Of a stretch of 64,000 bases of DNA, positions 61,698 through 64,000 are shown piece by piece. The notes beneath the pieces were generated by a model. That model saw only the letters and a list, made by a program, of their open reading frames with translations, was not told the DNA's origin and ran no database searches. Source of the DNA: Pseudanabaena sp. PCC 7367 (GTDB lineage: Bacteria > Cyanobacteriota > Cyanobacteriia > Pseudanabaenales > Pseudanabaenaceae); assembly GCF_000317065.1 (NCBI RefSeq), contig NC_019701.1, positions 2,323,001 to 2,387,000 on the forward strand. Direction: 5' to 3'. Numbering within the stretch: the first letter of the stretch is position 1; the number at the start of each line of letters is the position of its first letter. Made by a program: the position numbers and the translations under genes.

Positions 61698-62690
61698 CTA
61701 TTCAATCCCATCATAGCGCCAGGGCACTGGATCGACCGCTTCATTGTTTACATATAACCCCCAATGCAAATGGGGGCCGGTGGAAATTCCAGTCGAGCCA
61801 ACCGCACCGATTACCTGACCTGGCTGGACAAAATCACCTTCTTTGACGTTAATCCGGCTGAGGTGAATAAAAATACTCAACACGCCCTGACCATGATCGA
61901 TGCCGACGGTGTTGCCATGTAGTTGAAAGCCTTGCCCCACTGTACCAACCAAGCGTACATAGCCCGCCGCTGGGGCAAAAACTGGCGATCCGGTTCCGGC
62001 GGCATAATCCACGCCCCGGTGATAATAGTCATTGGCAAACTCACCATTGTAATAGCGTCGTACGCCAAAAACCGTGGATACCGAGCCCTGGCTGGGGCGA
62101 ATAAAGGCTCCTTGCCAGAATTTTTGAGGGCTGACAATTTTCTTGAAGGCATCAACCCGATCGAACTCATGGTCTGTCCCCTCGATCGAGCTTTTGCTAG
62201 GGCTGAGCCAGATGCTTTGGGTGGGATAGCTGCGATTTTGTAAATTTACGTTATAAGCCTGAGAGCCAGATGGCATAACTACTTGTACTTGCTTAAGTCC
62301 CGGTGCATCGAGGGGTGTGGTTGGTAGCAATGCGCGCCAGCGATTAGGAGCGATCGCAAAGGCTGGGTATTGCTTTTGCTTGAATAATACATAGGGGTTG
62401 GTATTAGTGGCCTGATTGGGGGGCATATTGATCACCACCGAGATCGTATCGCCTAGCTCTGGATTGGGGGGCGAAATGGCAATCTGTTGGGCAGAAACCA
62501 GCGCCGGTTGCAGCAGGGCGGGGGCGATCGCCAATAGCAAGCTTGCCATCAACAAGCCCATGAATCTAAGCCGTTTAGGTTGAGTTAAAACAGCTTGAAA
62601 TTTAGCCAGTAGGTTAATTGGCGTAAAGCGATCGTAAATGGTTTGTAATTCAGCCTGCAGACGAGCCGCCAGCACAAAATCGTGAAACAT
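61698..62690 (-). CDS. M23 family metallopeptidase (LytM-type), membrane anchored
   Basis: The protein has a hydrophobic segment (MGLLMASLLLAIAPALLQPAL) at about residue 44 and a beta-rich middle region. The C-terminal LytM domain has YYHRGVDYAAGTGSPVFAPAAG for the HxxxD zinc site and STGPHLHWGLYVNNEAVDPV for the HxH site. Both sites are complete, so it is predicted to cleave peptidoglycan crosslinks. If translation starts at the ATG at 62561 it would have an ordinary signal peptide; the frame is open to 62690. An FtsEX locus is near the other end of the window, but a direct link is only speculative. Confidence 0.87.
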   Translation of the reverse strand: MFHDFVLAARLQAELQTIYDRFTPINLLAKFQAVLTQPKRLRFMGLLMASLLLAIAPALLQPALVSAQQIAISPPNPELGDTISVVINMPPNQATNTNPYVLFKQKQYPAFAIAPNRWRALLPTTPLDAPGLKQVQVVMPSGSQAYNVNLQNRSYPTQSIWLSPSKSSIEGTDHEFDRVDAFKKIVSPQKFWQGAFIRPSQGSVSTVFGVRRYYNGEFANDYYHRGVDYAAGTGSPVFAPAAGYVRLVGTVGQGFQLHGNTVGIDHGQGVLSIFIHLSRINVKEGDFVQPGQVIGAVGSTGISTGPHLHWGLYVNNEAVDPVPWRYDGIE

Positions 62691-62937
62691 GCAATTTATC
62701 CCTGATTGCCTTTGCGATTAAATCAGCATTGTAATCGATCTGGGAATGAGATCTTTACTTTATATCCAAAAGTTATTCCTAAGATCATCTAAAGCATAAG
62801 TATTGGCGGCATTGCATAATCTAGAGACGAAAATGCGATCCACAAAAACATCAAATATATGCCTAATCTAAGTTTGACCGATCGCTTAATTGTTAAATCA
62901 TCTTACCAATGTCCAATGTCCAACGCCGTATTAGTGA

Positions 62938-63999
62938 TTAAACATCTGCCAAATGGCGATGCACAAACTGCACACAAATGGAGCCCTCGCCAACCCCCGA
63001 TGCAACCCGCTTAATTGAGCCATGCCGTACATCACCCACCGCAAAAATACCCGGCATATTAGTTTCCAGTAAAAAGCGATCGCGTTCTAACGGCCAGGGG
63101 AGATCTTTACCTACATCGGGGCCGGTATAAATAAAGCCGCGTTCATCTCGCTCAATCACACCATCTAGCCAATCGGTACTGGGGGTTGCACCAATAAAAA
63201 TAAACAGGGAATTAGTGTCGAAGGTTTTGATTTGATCGTTCTGGCTATCCTTGACCAAAATTGCTTCGAGGCGATTGTTGCCCTTGGCTTCGAGCACACT
63301 ATGAAACGGTAAAACTTCAATATTTGCAGTGTCCTCAATTTGATCGATCAAATACTGAGACATGCTCTTAGTCAGCGATTCACCCCGCACCAGAATCCGC
63401 ACCCGACTGGCATATTTAGAAAAATGCATGGCTGCCTGCCCCGCTGAGTTAGCGCCACCCACCACATATACATCCTCATCTCGGCAAGCTTCTGCCTCGG
63501 TTTGCGCCGCGCCATAATATACGCCAGCACCAGTAAAGCGATCGATCTGGGGCACAGTCAGCCGCCGCCAGGATACACCCATCGCCAGAATCATCGCATG
63601 ACAACTAATCTCACTGCGATCGGATAGGGTAATGATTCGATAATTATCTTCAACCCGAATTGAGGTGGCTTCCTGGGGGGTCAAAATTTCTACGCCAAAA
63701 CGTTTGGCCTGGGTCACCGCTCGCCGCGCCAGATCGCTACCGCTCAGCCCCACCGGAAAGCCAAGATAGTTTTCAATCCGGGAACTAGTGCCAGCCTGAC
63801 CACCGGGAGCCTCCCGCTCGATCATTACGGTGCGCAGCCCTTCGGAAGCACCATAAACCGCCGCCGCCAAACCAGCCGGCCCTCCACCCACAATCACCAG
63901 ATCATAAAAGGGCTTGGTTGCTTCGGTTTGCATCCCCACTTGCTGAGCCAATTCAGCCGGACTGGGCTTGACCAGCTTTTCACCGCTGGGCAGCAACAC
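62938..63999 (-). CDS. FAD-dependent thioredoxin-reductase-like protein, C-terminal part (runs off window)
   Basis: The frame is open to the window edge, so only the last 353 residues are seen. It has the FAD motif VIVGGGPAGLAAAVYGASEG, then GGQAGTSSRIENYLGFP, an NAD(P)-binding motif VYVVGGANSAGQAAMHF and the C-terminal GIFAVGDVRHGSIKRVASGVGEGS. These match the thioredoxin reductase fold. The usual redox-active CxxC is missing: where TrxR has CATC the sequence reads YYGAAQTEA. The GTG at 63999 is only the first in-frame start near the edge, and residues before FYDLVIV look like the end of another domain (a regulator-like N-terminus is common in relatives). Confidence 0.85.
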   Translation of the reverse strand: MLLPSGEKLVKPSPAELAQQVGMQTEATKPFYDLVIVGGGPAGLAAAVYGASEGLRTVMIEREAPGGQAGTSSRIENYLGFPVGLSGSDLARRAVTQAKRFGVEILTPQEATSIRVEDNYRIITLSDRSEISCHAMILAMGVSWRRLTVPQIDRFTGAGVYYGAAQTEAEACRDEDVYVVGGANSAGQAAMHFSKYASRVRILVRGESLTKSMSQYLIDQIEDTANIEVLPFHSVLEAKGNNRLEAILVKDSQNDQIKTFDTNSLFIFIGATPSTDWLDGVIERDERGFIYTGPDVGKDLPWPLERDRFLLETNMPGIFAVGDVRHGSIKRVASGVGEGSICVQFVHRHLADV

Positions 64000-64000
64000 C

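Overview
The window is chromosomal DNA from a cyanobacterium. The octamer GCGATCGC (HIP1) and its truncated forms occur throughout. Several products belong to cyanobacterial families: an SLH/OprB-type porin, DUF3110-, DUF1824- and DUF2301-like proteins, a SigF-like sigma factor, and a metalloprotease with a PFEFSPT sorting tail. Gene content is mostly housekeeping, with wide AT-rich spacers. A Pseudanabaena-like filamentous lineage is plausible, but the genus cannot be fixed from sequence reading alone.

Layout. 1-2 kb: the start of ftsX, then ftsE, then a WecG/TagA glycosyltransferase, all on the minus strand. 2.5-7.4 kb: tRNA-Leu(GAG), a small conserved protein, an AarF/UbiB kinase, a PP2C phosphatase, an exported HELVH protein and a rhodanese. 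7.9-15.3 kb: a GapN-like aldehyde dehydrogenase without the usual catalytic glutamate, a frameshifted RTX-type fragment, and a 1.5k-residue Calx-beta/RTX adhesin-like protein. 15.5-22.7 kb: iteron-like repeats, polA, recF, an SRPBCC protein, rpmE and prfA. 22.9-27.9 kb: a surface-polysaccharide block with an O-antigen-polymerase-like protein, two GT4 glycosyltransferases and a left-handed beta-helix acyltransferase. 28.0-28.9 kb: a small island with a mini-ORF, a ribbon-helix-helix protein and a two-TM protein. 29-36.5 kb: a porin, an HxlR regulator with an ABC exporter, and a second ABC exporter converging on it across a 780-bp spacer. 37-45 kb: orphan Dam methylase, hypothetical proteins, a transglutaminase-like protein, pckA and hslO (overlapping stop codons), a repeat-bearing membrane protein, and tRNA-Arg(UCU). 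45.2-51.2 kb: NnrE/NnrD, a short ORF embedded in a structured-RNA-like region, a HAD phosphatase, a 2OG-oxygenase-like protein, DUF3110, an AI-2E exporter and a lipoprotein. 51.5-64 kb: an ABC-2 permease, the PFEFSPT metalloprotease, a small RTX protein, SigF, a STAND NTPase that seems to lack its sensor domain, a UBP zinc-finger protein, an AtaL-like protein, a MATE exporter, DUF2301, an M23 peptidase, and a thioredoxin-reductase-like flavoprotein running off the end.

How the genes fit together. The envelope theme is strong: FtsEX, WecG-like GT, the polysaccharide block, porin, M23 peptidase, RTX/Calx-beta proteins, lipoprotein and exporters. No phage, IS element, CRISPR array or classical defence island was seen. 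The least explained parts are the ORF/RNA locus at 46.96-47.29 kb, the three-part small-gene island at 28.0-28.9 kb, the truncated-looking STAND NTPase at 56.3 kb, the basic-repeat membrane protein at 43.5-44.6 kb, and the long convergent spacer at 34-34.8 kb.
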